Assembly: GCF_964019385.1 (NCBI RefSeq)
Contig: NC_088644.1
Span: 39,376,349-39,440,348 of the forward strand
Direction: 5' to 3'
From: Sycon ciliatum
Lineage: Eukaryota; Porifera; Calcarea; Leucosolenida; Sycettidae
Length of the DNA: 64,000 bases
Below are positions 23,335 through 32,461 of the stretch, piece after piece; position 1 is the first letter of the stretch; every line of letters starts with the position of its first letter. The notes beneath the pieces were generated by a model. The model was not told the origin of the DNA. It saw only the letters and a list, made by a program, of their open reading frames with translations, and did not search any database. Position numbers and translations under genes: made by a program.

Positions 23335-25104
23335 ATGGCGTACTGGGCTACGCATTTCCATAGGAGTGATGGGGAGGAGACTTCCCTCAAGCACATGCAA
23401 AGCATGCAGAATGATATTACCGAAATACAATCAGTTGTGGGGAACGATGACACCGAAAACACCTTGGTTTATGATGTGGAGAAACTGAAAGAGGTGAAAG
23501 CCGATGAGAGCAAAGTGGAAGATGTGGAAAACAGATCTACGCGCTACACAGATCAAGCCATAGCAGCTGATGAGCTGCACGTGAAAACAGATGGATCCGT
23601 GTCCATGGATGCTAACCTCGACATGAACGAGCATTCCATCTGTAATTTGGCGTACGATGATAGTTCTTTGACATGTGCTGTCCCTGCCGGTTGGGTCAAG
23701 AATGAAATCCAACAAGCATCATCGAGATTGCAAACTGGTATGGACACTGTGCGCAAGATGAAAGGACCTCGTGGTGATCGGGGATTGGGATGGCTTAGCG
23801 GAGGTGGCATGCCACTGAACTCTGTAGGGAGAAATGGTGACTTCTATCTCGATGCAACCACGCTCATCGTGTACAAGAAATTCAGCTCGAAATGGATGGC
23901 GTTTGGTCGGCTTCATGGATCAAGAGGTGAAGCTGGTCCACGTGGAGAACGTGGATTGATCGGTCCTGAAGGCGAGACTGGACCTAGAGGAGCTGATGGG
24001 CAAGGTGGTGAACGCGGTCAAAAAGGTGATCAAGGAATACCTGGTCCAGAAGGTCCCAGAGGTGAAGTTGGACCACGTGGAGAACGTGGATTGGTCGGGC
24101 CTGAAGGTGAGATTGGACCTAGAGGAGAAGATGGGCAAGACGGCCGACAAGGTGAACGTGGTGTGCAAGGTGATCAAGGAACCACAGGTACCATGGGTCC
24201 CCAAGGAACCATCGGTCCAACCGGTCCTCCAGGAAACAGAGGTCCCGTGGGTCTCCAAGGAATCATCGGCCCCATAGGTCCTCCAGGAACCAGAGGCCCC
24301 ATGGGTCCGCAATCAAATCAGAACCTATCCGATCCGTTTCATCTACTACCTCTCATTCGGAGAAACGCCTACCTCTACATATACTCTCATCCTAGCAGAT
24401 TTGAATCCGTCAACAGGGTGAGCAGAAACAGATACAGAGGGGGAAATATCGTTGACATGAAGGACAAGAGAATCAACGTGAACAGCATCGACATGTTCCG
24501 AGACGATCACTTCTACCTCAACATTACACAACCCAGCCAAGTTTCCATTAGAGAACGATTCGTCAATCTGTTTCACGACAACATGTCTTTTGCAATGTTC
24601 CAAGTAATTCAAGTGGACGCACCTGACCCTAGAAACATGTCATTGAAGGCATTCGATATCGATACTGTCGGAAATTTCAGCTTGGATAGTTTGTACGTGT
24701 TGTTCACTGCCACCCACATAAGTGGCAACTACTTCACGCGTCCCGGCCATTCATCATTCAACATACCCGTTTCGTCTTTAGCGAACCAATTATCGGCGGC
24801 TTTGGATAAACCTGTGTCGAGCATGACGGATCTCTTGGGTACAAAGTGTGTCATAAGTTACGCTCGGAATTCAGAAGGCCTATTCACTCTATACGTAAAC
24901 TCCATTTTGATACATTCCAACTTAGACACTGTCCCATTTTCCAGGACCAATGGAATCGAAGATTGCAATTATAGCATTGGTGGTACTCAATTCTTCAACG
25001 GCACTTCATCAAAGTTGTTCTGTCATTTGCACTTTGCAGAGAGTTTATCTTCTCATACAATCCAGCGCATCCACACAGAACTCATGGCACACTACGATAT
25101 ATGA
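23335..25104 (+). CDS. Collagen-like fibre protein with lectin/LamG-like C-terminus (589 aa)
   Basis: The ATG at 23335 (GAAGATGGCG) is preferred; the upstream in-frame start at 23305 lies in the (TG)n tract. Residues 1-130 look helical or coiled coil, ending in SVSMDANLDMNEHSICNL, a pattern known from phage-type tail fibres. Residues 165-195 (GRNGDFYLDATTLIVY...KWMAFG) recall the block that precedes collagen stalks in such fibres. Residues 195-326 are 44 uninterrupted Gly-X-Y triplets, rich in GPR, GER and GPP. The C-terminal 260 residues end in FTLYVNSILIHS...YSIGGTQFFNGTSSKLFCHLHF...LSSHTIQRIH, the layout of a concanavalin/LamG fold. I infer a trimeric attachment fibre. AATAAA at 25173 is a candidate poly(A) signal. 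Confidence 0.85.
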   Translation: MAYWATHFHRSDGEETSLKHMQSMQNDITEIQSVVGNDDTENTLVYDVEKLKEVKADESKVEDVENRSTRYTDQAIAADELHVKTDGSVSMDANLDMNEHSICNLAYDDSSLTCAVPAGWVKNEIQQASSRLQTGMDTVRKMKGPRGDRGLGWLSGGGMPLNSVGRNGDFYLDATTLIVYKKFSSKWMAFGRLHGSRGEAGPRGERGLIGPEGETGPRGADGQGGERGQKGDQGIPGPEGPRGEVGPRGERGLVGPEGEIGPRGEDGQDGRQGERGVQGDQGTTGTMGPQGTIGPTGPPGNRGPVGLQGIIGPIGPPGTRGPMGPQSNQNLSDPFHLLPLIRRNAYLYIYSHPSRFESVNRVSRNRYRGGNIVDMKDKRINVNSIDMFRDDHFYLNITQPSQVSIRERFVNLFHDNMSFAMFQVIQVDAPDPRNMSLKAFDIDTVGNFSLDSLYVLFTATHISGNYFTRPGHSSFNIPVSSLANQLSAALDKPVSSMTDLLGTKCVISYARNSEGLFTLYVNSILIHSNLDTVPFSRTNGIEDCNYSIGGTQFFNGTSSKLFCHLHFAESLSSHTIQRIHTELMAHYDI

Positions 25105-25213
25105 AAGTGCTACTTTGATTGTACATAATATATAGCACACATGCTACACTACATTCTTGAGATGAAAATGAAAAATAAAACCTATCTATAGTGAGTGTCA
25201 TCACAACACCAGA

Positions 25214-25957
25214 ATGTCTGTGATATTGACAGTGGCGAACAACACGTCGGGCGTGAGCAGGGGATTGCACAAACCGAACTTTACTCTAAATGTGAAGGAG
25301 CTCGATACGCGTGATAAAGTCCTGCATGTTGAATCGGCTCAGTTTGAAGTACACTTTGAGAACATAGACGAGGCAACGAACAAACTCTATGTGGTACATG
25401 GTGTAGAAGAAGAAGAAGAAGAGGATAGACTTTCCATCAAGACTGGAACATACAGCGATGTAGACGATTTGGCGTCTATTATCAATGCCACTCTGAAACG
25501 AGCAGGACACGGAGACATTGTGTTTTCCTACTCTCGTCACACCAGCCGCATAAGTGTCTCGGTACCCAGGAATAAACGGTGCTTGTTGAAGAAGGACTCA
25601 CCCGCATTGGTGCTGGGTGTGGGCACTATTCTCAAGCCATACACGATCGAGGGATCTCACACGTTCCCGTTCGCTGTGGATCTGACGAAAGGCAGAAGAC
25701 TTGTCCTGCTCTACACCGACCTCATTGGACCTGCTGTGGAGTACGAAGACAATACTGATTCGAGGGTGCTGAAGACTTTTCTTATTCAAACCCTCAACGG
25801 TTTGAATAACTACGTGTTCGGGAAAGAAGACAAACGACTGCTGCTTCCACACGAAAACGTGACTAGCATTTCGTTCTGGTTGAAATTCAACACCGGTGAA
25901 CACATTACTTCCGGATATCCCGTCTACCTTGATCTTCGGATCACCAACACGACTTAG
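25214..25957 (+). CDS. Penton-like minor capsid protein (247 aa)
   Basis: It starts MSVILTVANN, directly upstream of the capsid cluster. The size and beta-rich composition fit a single jelly roll. The block LVLLYTDLIGPAVEYEDNTDSRVLKTF corresponds to a conserved Tyr/Asp segment shared by Polinton and large-DNA-virus penton-type proteins. There is an acidic run (EEEEEED) near residue 65. Position before the major capsid gene supports the call. The stop TAG is followed at once by the ATG of the next ORF (0 bp). Confidence 0.65.
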   Translation: MSVILTVANNTSGVSRGLHKPNFTLNVKELDTRDKVLHVESAQFEVHFENIDEATNKLYVVHGVEEEEEEDRLSIKTGTYSDVDDLASIINATLKRAGHGDIVFSYSRHTSRISVSVPRNKRCLLKKDSPALVLGVGTILKPYTIEGSHTFPFAVDLTKGRRLVLLYTDLIGPAVEYEDNTDSRVLKTFLIQTLNGLNNYVFGKEDKRLLLPHENVTSISFWLKFNTGEHITSGYPVYLDLRITNTT

Positions 25958-26563
25958 ATGGATCTTCCAGATGTTCGTGTCCGTCACGTGCGTGACATGG
26001 TGGAGGATATAGCAAAACGAAAGAAATTGGAGAGCGAAAAGGTGCGTTGCCGGGAGAAGTACGTGATTTACAACACTGCAATCTTGTCCTTTCTCATACT
26101 CATTCAAACCATTCTCAATATCCTTCAAGGGAGTGGTGTTGTATCTGGAGAACATCGCATTCGAATCATCGCCATCAGTAGCACGATCATCGGTGTGATC
26201 ATGGCATGCATTGGTAAACACGTTCTCGACACCAAACGTCAGCTTGTCAAGTGTATTGAACAACTGCAGCAGATGGAGAGAGCTGAAGACTCGTTCATGT
26301 TGGAATTGGGCATTACTCTTGAAGATGGGAAGCTCACTAACGAGGAGCATCAACGATTGATATCGATGATGAACGACTTTCGCAAGACACTGGATATTGG
26401 ATCTTTGAAAAAAATTCACCCCTATTATAATGTGACTCGCAAGAATGGCACAGGAGATATACTCACCACAAGCTCCGGAGTCCTTCACGGGACTCCTGAC
26501 CAACACGAAGATCGTTCAGAAGAACATCCTCGACAGGACGGAGAAGAAACTCTCGTTGCTTGA
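25958..26563 (+). CDS. Two-pass membrane protein of the Polinton capsid cluster (201 aa)
   Basis: The ATG follows the penton-like stop with no spacer. Two hydrophobic segments, residues about 36-56 and 68-86, are separated by a short polar loop (QGSGVVSGEHR), giving a hairpin topology. N- and C-terminal parts are charged and helical. The last 119 bp overlap the 5' end of the major capsid ORF in another frame. The family is not recognised; a virion membrane or entry role would be a guess. Confidence 0.65.
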   Translation: MDLPDVRVRHVRDMVEDIAKRKKLESEKVRCREKYVIYNTAILSFLILIQTILNILQGSGVVSGEHRIRIIAISSTIIGVIMACIGKHVLDTKRQLVKCIEQLQQMERAEDSFMLELGITLEDGKLTNEEHQRLISMMNDFRKTLDIGSLKKIHPYYNVTRKNGTGDILTTSSGVLHGTPDQHEDRSEEHPRQDGEETLVA

Positions 26564-28046
26564 GGGTAGACGCGGAGTACGACTCTTTTCCACAGCAGAT
26601 CGATCACCACCATCCCTGAACAATGAACTAGACATCTCGTCGCCGAATTTCATTGCTCTGGGGGAGAGCTATTTCATCGTGAAAATGCGCTATAGTGTCA
26701 AAAACAATCTCAATAACCAGCCTGGAGACTACACGCGATGGGTGTGCACCACGTCACCAGCCTTTTCGTGGTTCAAGAACATTCGAGTGGAGATCAACGG
26801 AACAGAGGTCACGCAATCGAGTAAAGTTGCCGACATGCAAATGGTTCAGCATATCCTCAGTCTAATGGAAAGCAGCAGCGAACGCCTTCAGTACGTGGAC
26901 TCGGATCTCTACGGTCTACAGAAACTGGATCCGCAAAGAGCATTGAGAGGTGTGGATTTAACGCCCTATCAACTTGGTGTGAAGCGTAAGCATGGCTATG
27001 CCTTCGAAACAAACGCTGCAAACGCTAATGCAGCACAAGCACCGGATTTCGCCGCTAATTTCACACCCAAGCGTGCACCCACCGTCGAGCTTGTCACCAA
27101 CGAAGGCTTCTCCAACACGGTTCAGAAAAATGCACTTCGTGCAGCTGTTGGACGGTTTCAGTACAAGCTGAGACCCTTCCTACCGTTTTTCAATCAGGAC
27201 GATGCTTGGTTACCCCCGGGTACACAGGTGAAGCTTCGCTTTGATCTGCCACAATCCGAGCTTTCCAGATACATCATGCTTAGCGATCAAGGCGGTGGTG
27301 CCAACAGTGCTCTGAGCGTCGGTGATATTGAGATCGATCTACTTCAATTGGACTTTGTGTACACTACCTATCGCATGGAACCCAATCTCACCGATCGTGT
27401 ACGCCTTCCCAAACAACTCTATTTCCACACGTGGTGCCCTCGTCTCATACAAAAGAGCATTTCAGATGATGCTGGTACACTGGAACTGCTTCACAATGCG
27501 GACATTCCACGCAGGATGATCCTGTTCTTCACAGATTTGACTCATGGTACACAGCCAGCATTGGCTGGAGGCCAAGCATCGCATTCTTCGAACAGACTGG
27601 CCATGATTCATGCAAATCTCAGTCAACTTCGTGTCACTGTCAACGACCAGACGCTCTTTGACAACCCGCTCAAGTTCCAGTGGGATGTGAGTCGTAATAC
27701 TGAAGGGCAATACTTCTACGATTACAACAAATCCTCCTACCTGCGTGGCTACAATCTGGTTCAAGACTTTTTCGGCAAGACGTATGGAACGCAAATCCCC
27801 ATCACCGCTGCAGATTACTGCAATCACTACTTTATGGTGCCTATCAACTTGAATCTGGATCGGACCACAGACAATCCAAGATCGAGAGGAAATCTGTCCA
27901 TCGACTATCAATTTAGCGACGTGACAAACGCCCCCGTGAGGAGACCTAGCGAAAATGGCGCCTCGATCAAAGTCAACCTTCTCTGCATGGACAAGTACTT
28001 GTACACCATGAGCAAAGATGAAGGTATCAAAGCCGAAGTTGTATGA
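26445..28046 (+). CDS. Major capsid protein, double jelly-roll type (533 aa)
   Basis: Features shared with Polinton major capsid proteins include SPNFIALGESYFIVKMRYSVK near the N-terminus, AFSWFKNIRVEINGTEV, a long central loop rich in Asn/Ala, FLPFFNQDDAWLPPGTQVKLRFDLP opening the second half, and a C-terminal block with AADYCNHYFMVPINLNLDR. Length fits the two-jelly-roll fold. The start at 26445 overlaps the previous ORF by 119 bp; the next Met would remove the first strand, so the long form is preferred. It should assemble into the icosahedral shell. No frameshift or stop is seen. Confidence 0.9.
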   Translation: MAQEIYSPQAPESFTGLLTNTKIVQKNILDRTEKKLSLLEGRRGVRLFSTADRSPPSLNNELDISSPNFIALGESYFIVKMRYSVKNNLNNQPGDYTRWVCTTSPAFSWFKNIRVEINGTEVTQSSKVADMQMVQHILSLMESSSERLQYVDSDLYGLQKLDPQRALRGVDLTPYQLGVKRKHGYAFETNAANANAAQAPDFAANFTPKRAPTVELVTNEGFSNTVQKNALRAAVGRFQYKLRPFLPFFNQDDAWLPPGTQVKLRFDLPQSELSRYIMLSDQGGGANSALSVGDIEIDLLQLDFVYTTYRMEPNLTDRVRLPKQLYFHTWCPRLIQKSISDDAGTLELLHNADIPRRMILFFTDLTHGTQPALAGGQASHSSNRLAMIHANLSQLRVTVNDQTLFDNPLKFQWDVSRNTEGQYFYDYNKSSYLRGYNLVQDFFGKTYGTQIPITAADYCNHYFMVPINLNLDRTTDNPRSRGNLSIDYQFSDVTNAPVRRPSENGASIKVNLLCMDKYLYTMSKDEGIKAEVV

Positions 28047-28077
28047 ATTAATTCCGACCTAGTAGTAAAAGGGCATC

Positions 28078-28863
28078 ATGGAAGGTGGTGACCTGGAGAC
28101 CAGACATCGTGTCTACGGTGGTGATTTGAAAACATCGAGTCGACAACACGGTGGATTCTTCTGGAAAAAGAGCTTCTGGAAAAACCTAATCGGTGCTGGA
28201 CCGGATGAGATGGAAAAGCAGATGGCGGAACCCACGACAAAACAAGATGCAATGCAACGCGGTGGACTTGGACCCCTGGCTGCCATGGCAGGAATGACAC
28301 TTCTTCCCATGCTTTTGGGGAGAGGAGAGTCCGGAGACATTGTGGAAGCGCAAATGAAAACAGCTTACAACCCTGCCATGCACCGAGGAGGTCTAGCCAT
28401 TCCACCAGGATTAGCCGCCAAGGCCATACCACTCCTGACGAACCTGGCTGCTCCCTTGGCCATGGGTACCATGGCATCACTGGGTGACAACGTAATGGAT
28501 AAAATATTCGGCAGAGGAGTAAGGAAGGGAAGCTCAGCAGGTGCCATGAAGCGCACTAAAAGTCGTCGTCGTCGGCATGCACCGAAGAAGATTCGTCAAC
28601 GAGCATCTCGAAAAACCAAGAAACCAGCTCGTCAAGTTCGCTCCAAAGGCCGCAGGGCACGAGGAATAAAGAAACAAGGAAGGGCCTTGTTCAAAAAACT
28701 AGGACATCGTGCCCTCGACGAAGCTTCATCGTTCCTGTCTGCACCTCGTAGATCCCTAACCCGTCCTGAAACTCCATTTGCTCAAAAAATTCGACAGAAC
28801 ATTAACAGTGCAGGACCGTCTTCTATGAGTTCCGCTCACATCGGTCCATCCTACAACATCTGA
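28078..28863 (+). CDS. Basic pVI/core-like virion protein candidate (261 aa)
   Basis: The N-terminus is Gly-rich (MEGGDLE, HGGFFWKKSFWKN). Two hydrophobic, Ala/Leu/Pro-rich segments (about 63-82 and 106-135) follow. Then comes a strongly basic stretch (about 158-207: TKSRRRRHAPKKIRQRASRK and more). The mix of amphipathic and basic regions is like adenoviral pVI/core proteins, and the slot between major capsid and ATPase genes fits. MEGG followed by D matches the adenain cleavage consensus (M/I/L)-x-G-G|x. Function is inferred from composition and neighbourhood only. It sits 31 bp after the major capsid stop and 2 bp before the ATPase ORF. Confidence 0.6.
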   Translation: MEGGDLETRHRVYGGDLKTSSRQHGGFFWKKSFWKNLIGAGPDEMEKQMAEPTTKQDAMQRGGLGPLAAMAGMTLLPMLLGRGESGDIVEAQMKTAYNPAMHRGGLAIPPGLAAKAIPLLTNLAAPLAMGTMASLGDNVMDKIFGRGVRKGSSAGAMKRTKSRRRRHAPKKIRQRASRKTKKPARQVRSKGRRARGIKKQGRALFKKLGHRALDEASSFLSAPRRSLTRPETPFAQKIRQNINSAGPSSMSSAHIGPSYNI

Positions 28864-28865
28864 TC

Positions 28866-29618
28866 ATGGACTTTATCTCGCTCCTTGGACAGGAAATCGG
28901 GAGGAAGAAAAAGACTAGTCCCGTAAGGAACGACGATGTTCCGACCACGGCCACTGCTCGACACGGGCTGCACATTCCTGGTCTTCAGTTCGAGTCTAAG
29001 GATTGGTTCACGGAAATCATTCCTGCTCTGAAATCCTGGGGTCAAAACGTATTGTTTCTGGGACAGAGCAACATGGGTAAATCCTACTTTCTCATCAAGC
29101 TCCTGAAACGTGTGCAACCTGAGCGTATAGTTGTCATCTCCAACACGCCGGCCGATCAGTATCGTCTCCCAAGCCTCAAATCCTTCAAGCATTACAGCAC
29201 CATGCCCGAGTGTATCGAAGACATGGATCTCCAGCCTAACACCTATGTGATCATTGATGACATCAGAGTGATGGGTTTGAAGCACGGCAGCCAAAGAGAG
29301 TGTCTCTACAAGTTCTTCACCATGTACAGTCATCATCATAAGTTGAACGTGTTCTTTCTCTCTCAGAGCTTTGATAACATTAAGGACATGAAGATCAATG
29401 CAAACTTTATGTATCTATTTCGCTTCACTGATAAAAGCAATATCAAGCGTTATCTCAATACTCTGTTTGGTGGTCTGTGCACGAAGTCATCCATTATCTT
29501 TAGATTGTATGAGAAGTTATTGGCGGTGTGTCGCAGACCTATCCTAACCATTGATTGCTCTTCTAATCAGTACTACACGTATTGTGAAGACACTGCATTA
29601 AAGGTGACTTTTGAATAA
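28866..29618 (+). CDS. A32/FtsK-HerA-type genome packaging ATPase (250 aa)
   Basis: Walker A is GQSNMGKS (residues 66-73) and Walker B is YVIIDD (127-132). A Gln/Ser sensor segment follows (FFLSQSFDNI). The size matches the compact packaging ATPases of Polintons and A32 relatives, which drive DNA into preformed capsids. The start ATGGAC is 2 bp after the previous stop. The stop TAA at 29616-29618 lies inside an AATAAA hexamer (29614-29619), which may end the transcript of the capsid cluster. Confidence 0.92.
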   Translation: MDFISLLGQEIGRKKKTSPVRNDDVPTTATARHGLHIPGLQFESKDWFTEIIPALKSWGQNVLFLGQSNMGKSYFLIKLLKRVQPERIVVISNTPADQYRLPSLKSFKHYSTMPECIEDMDLQPNTYVIIDDIRVMGLKHGSQRECLYKFFTMYSHHHKLNVFFLSQSFDNIKDMKINANFMYLFRFTDKSNIKRYLNTLFGGLCTKSSIIFRLYEKLLAVCRRPILTIDCSSNQYYTYCEDTALKVTFE

Positions 29619-29639
29619 AAACCTCGTTGATGTGCGTGT

Positions 29640-29722
29640 TTAGCCGAAAAGTTAGCCGAAAAGTTAGCCGAAAAGTTAGCCGAAAAGTTAGCCGAAAAGT
29701 TAGCCGAAAGTTAGCCGAAACA
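29640..29722 (+). repeat. 12-bp tandem repeat, about seven copies
   Basis: The unit GTTAGCCGAAAA recurs head to tail, with the last copies one base shorter or imperfect. It lies between the ATPase and the next ORF, about 20 bp before that ORF's possible starts. Confidence 0.95.
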
Positions 29723-29750
29723 TTGAAAAAAATTCCAATAATGAATAAGA

Positions 29751-30812
29751 ATGGAGCATCTTACGGTGAAATTCTCAAATGGGCTACCGAGCAGTATACA
29801 GAGGGTGGGGTCCAGAAAGGGATCCTTCTCGATACCCAAGCGTAAAAGGTTGCAAACCTTGCAGTTTATGTCGAAACATCCTCAACACATCCTCAAGAAG
29901 AGAGTAAATTCGTGGGAAGTTCTCGGTATACCACCACTCATGCGGCAAAAAGGAGGTAATAACTACAATACCTACTTGAAAAGCGTCAAGAAAGTTCTTT
30001 CTCAAGTGCCAGATCACAGTTTGAGCACCTCCACCCTGTTGGAACTGCAAGCTGACCCGCGAGTAAAGCGTCTATATGACACCCACTTCAAAAACAATCC
30101 CGATCACATCAGTTACCCGTCTGTGAGAAATGTGATTGCATCCAACATACTCAACTATGATTCCACTACCGATCAAGTTCGCGATTCCGTTGCAGATGTC
30201 AGGAAGAAGAGAAAGGCACCTTTAACATCAGTGCCTTTCAATCTATTACAAGACCACGAATTTGACCGATGGATCCTACAAATCCTGGACAGTTTCCTCC
30301 GACATACAAATATACCGGCAACCTTTTTGAAGAGCAACTATTTCACAAGCCGATCACAACTGCTGCAACTCTACGATGAAGATCGACTGAGGTTCAGGAG
30401 TCGGGTGGAAGCGGTTGCGGATGCCCTGAAGACGCAGACGATGAACGACTACACTACTCTGGTCAACGAGACGAATCGCATCTACATGTCCAGGTACCCG
30501 TTTGCAACCATAGCGGGTGCGGTGGGAATCCACAAACATGTCGATGGATTCCTTCGATCAGAACGAAAGATTCATGAACTAGCCACCCTAGTGCTAGCTG
30601 TACCAGGATCGCAGCTCAAGTTTCAAGATCTCAACGATATGACTTCTACGTATGGTAGAACAACTGAAGCAAAATTGATCCATCCCGAGCATTTCATGAT
30701 CAGAGCACAAAAGGTAATGGTGGACGATGCATCATTCATTCAAGAGGTTCTGAAGGATAAAAGCAGGATCACTCGTATCATCAAGGATATCCTGAGTGGA
30801 CGTTCAATGTGA
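29751..30812 (+). CDS. Polinton protein of unknown function (about 353 aa); N-terminus uncertain
   Basis: The ORF is open from ATG 29751 to TGA 30812. The first 32 codons look unnatural, whereas the overlapping frame from ATG 29742 (MNKNGASYGEILKWATEQYT...) looks like ordinary protein but stops at 29845. So either the start is the 29751 one, or a small indel separates the true N-terminus from the body. From about residue 33 the protein is basic and helical (KRLQTLQFMSKHPQHILKKR, DPRVKRLYDTHFKNN, FDRWILQILDSFLRH). I recognise no motif or family. It lies between the ATPase and protease-integrase genes. Confidence 0.7.
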   Translation: MEHLTVKFSNGLPSSIQRVGSRKGSFSIPKRKRLQTLQFMSKHPQHILKKRVNSWEVLGIPPLMRQKGGNNYNTYLKSVKKVLSQVPDHSLSTSTLLELQADPRVKRLYDTHFKNNPDHISYPSVRNVIASNILNYDSTTDQVRDSVADVRKKRKAPLTSVPFNLLQDHEFDRWILQILDSFLRHTNIPATFLKSNYFTSRSQLLQLYDEDRLRFRSRVEAVADALKTQTMNDYTTLVNETNRIYMSRYPFATIAGAVGIHKHVDGFLRSERKIHELATLVLAVPGSQLKFQDLNDMTSTYGRTTEAKLIHPEHFMIRAQKVMVDDASFIQEVLKDKSRITRIIKDILSGRSM

Positions 30813-30847
30813 TCACGTGCGCGAAAATTTTCAGGCTATGATCAAGA

Positions 30848-32341
30848 ATGGACTACTCTCTCAGCAGTGCCGACATCAAAGGAAGATTGAATGGTGTTGG
30901 AGGGTTCGTGGGGTGTACAAGTTACGACCTCTTACCACCCTTGAACAATGGAGACTTTTGTATCGTCAACACCGACAACGTTCTACCGGTGTACGATGCA
31001 CCGGAAGGTGGACATCATTGGTTGACCGTGTGTCGCGAGCAAAACGTGATCCTGGTTTTTGACAGTTTCGGACGCAGTCTATACACTATGGAGCAAGATT
31101 ACACTGAACCTGCACTGTGCGATTTCTTTAAAGAAGCCTATGCAGACTGTAAGATCATCACCAACACCCAAGCCGTTCAAGACAGAAGCACAGCAGTATG
31201 TGGATGGTATGCCATATTGATGGGAAAGCTATTTTCCAAATATGGTCTGGATGAAGCACTTCGAATTTTCCGAAGAGTCTTCGATGAGGATGAAAAGCTG
31301 GAAAACGATCAACTGGTTCTCAGTTTAGGTGCCTTGCGAGGTGGTGGAGCCTTGTGGGATACGAAAGTGCAAAAAGCACTTCATGATGGAAGACAGAAGA
31401 AGAAGTCGCAGTCCACACCATTCCACACGCAACTGGCTAACGAATTGCACAAACCCAGACGAGTGCATTTCAAAAGACGCAAGGTGAAGAGCAGGTCTGT
31501 GGATCACATCTGGAGTGCCGATCTAGTGGATATGCAACGGTTTGCCCGAAGCAACAAGAACTACAAATTCCTGCTGACCGTCATCGATCTGTACAGTCGC
31601 TATGCCTGGGCAGTACCCCTGAAAACCAAAACTGGCTCTGCTGTCAGGGATGCATTCGACCTGATCCTGAAAACATCGAATAGGGTACCACAAAAACTAT
31701 GGGTAGACGAAGGCAAGGAGTTCTACAATGCAACAATGAAGCAATGGGTCAAGGATCACAACATCATCATGTACAGCACCCACAACGAAGGAAAAGCCGT
31801 GGTGGTGGAACGCTTCAATAGAACACTGAAAGGCAGAATGTGGCGCCATTTCACGGAGAAAGCTACGACACAGTATCTTGACGTCCTTCCTCAGCTTATG
31901 GCCAAGTACAACAGCTCGAAACATCGCAGTATCGGCATGAGTCCCACGAAAGCTTCTCTTGATGGAAAACCAAAAGATGCAGACGTACACTCGAAGCAAT
32001 CACCAGCTAAATTCAAAGTGGGCGATGATGTGCGTTTGGCTGTGGCTAAACGTCATTTCGAGAAAGGGTACACGCCCAACTGGACAGAGGAAGTGTTCAT
32101 GATAAACGATGTCCTACCCACTGTACCCCACACCTATCGTGTTCAAGACCTGATGGGAGAAGTCATTCAAGGACAGTTCTATGGAGCTGAGCTACAACAT
32201 GCCAGACACACAGGATTGAGATTCGATAAGGTGTTGAAATACAACAAGAACAGTCGGCTCGTCAAATGGAAGGGTTATCAAGACGAAAAATTCCATACCT
32301 GGTTAACAAAGAAGGATGTGAATGATCTCAAAAAGTATTAG
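30848..32341 (+). CDS. Adenain-type cysteine protease fused to a DDE integrase (497 aa)
   Basis: One uninterrupted ORF carries two enzymes. Residues 1-165 form an adenovirus-protease/Ulp1-like domain: His57 in GGHHWLTV, Asp72 in VFDSFG, Gln108 in TNTQAV and Cys118 in TAVCGWYAI. Residues 205-380 form a retroviral-like integrase core with Asp225 (SADLVDM), Asp287 (LWVDEGKEFYN) and Glu321 (VVVERFNRTLK). Residues about 455-497 (SRLVKWKGYQDEKFHTWLTKKDV) resemble a chromodomain. In other Polintons the two are normally separate genes. The junction holds L163-R-G-G-G, which fits the adenain consensus (M/I/L)-x-G-G|x, so self-processing is plausible. The start at 30848 is 35 bp after the previous stop. 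Confidence 0.92.
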   Translation: MDYSLSSADIKGRLNGVGGFVGCTSYDLLPPLNNGDFCIVNTDNVLPVYDAPEGGHHWLTVCREQNVILVFDSFGRSLYTMEQDYTEPALCDFFKEAYADCKIITNTQAVQDRSTAVCGWYAILMGKLFSKYGLDEALRIFRRVFDEDEKLENDQLVLSLGALRGGGALWDTKVQKALHDGRQKKKSQSTPFHTQLANELHKPRRVHFKRRKVKSRSVDHIWSADLVDMQRFARSNKNYKFLLTVIDLYSRYAWAVPLKTKTGSAVRDAFDLILKTSNRVPQKLWVDEGKEFYNATMKQWVKDHNIIMYSTHNEGKAVVVERFNRTLKGRMWRHFTEKATTQYLDVLPQLMAKYNSSKHRSIGMSPTKASLDGKPKDADVHSKQSPAKFKVGDDVRLAVAKRHFEKGYTPNWTEEVFMINDVLPTVPHTYRVQDLMGEVIQGQFYGAELQHARHTGLRFDKVLKYNKNSRLVKWKGYQDEKFHTWLTKKDVNDLKKY

Positions 32342-32461
32342 CATTTCATATGTACAATGTAGCTCATGCTTTGGATTAATGTGAATATTATGAATCGCAT
32401 AGTATTTACAATGTATTTCATGAGAAGATATGACATATGCTCTAGTATGTGTGGAAATCCC

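Noticed and set aside
25958-26563. Bacterial operon or contamination explanation for the tightly packed genes
   Set aside because: The element has Polinton TIRs and duplication in a host genome, and its polB has spliceosomal introns.
29640-29722. CRISPR-like or coding repeat protein (Val-Ser-Arg-Lys repeats)
   Set aside because: A plain 12-bp tandem repeat without spacers; the coding frame across it is short and ends at 29845.
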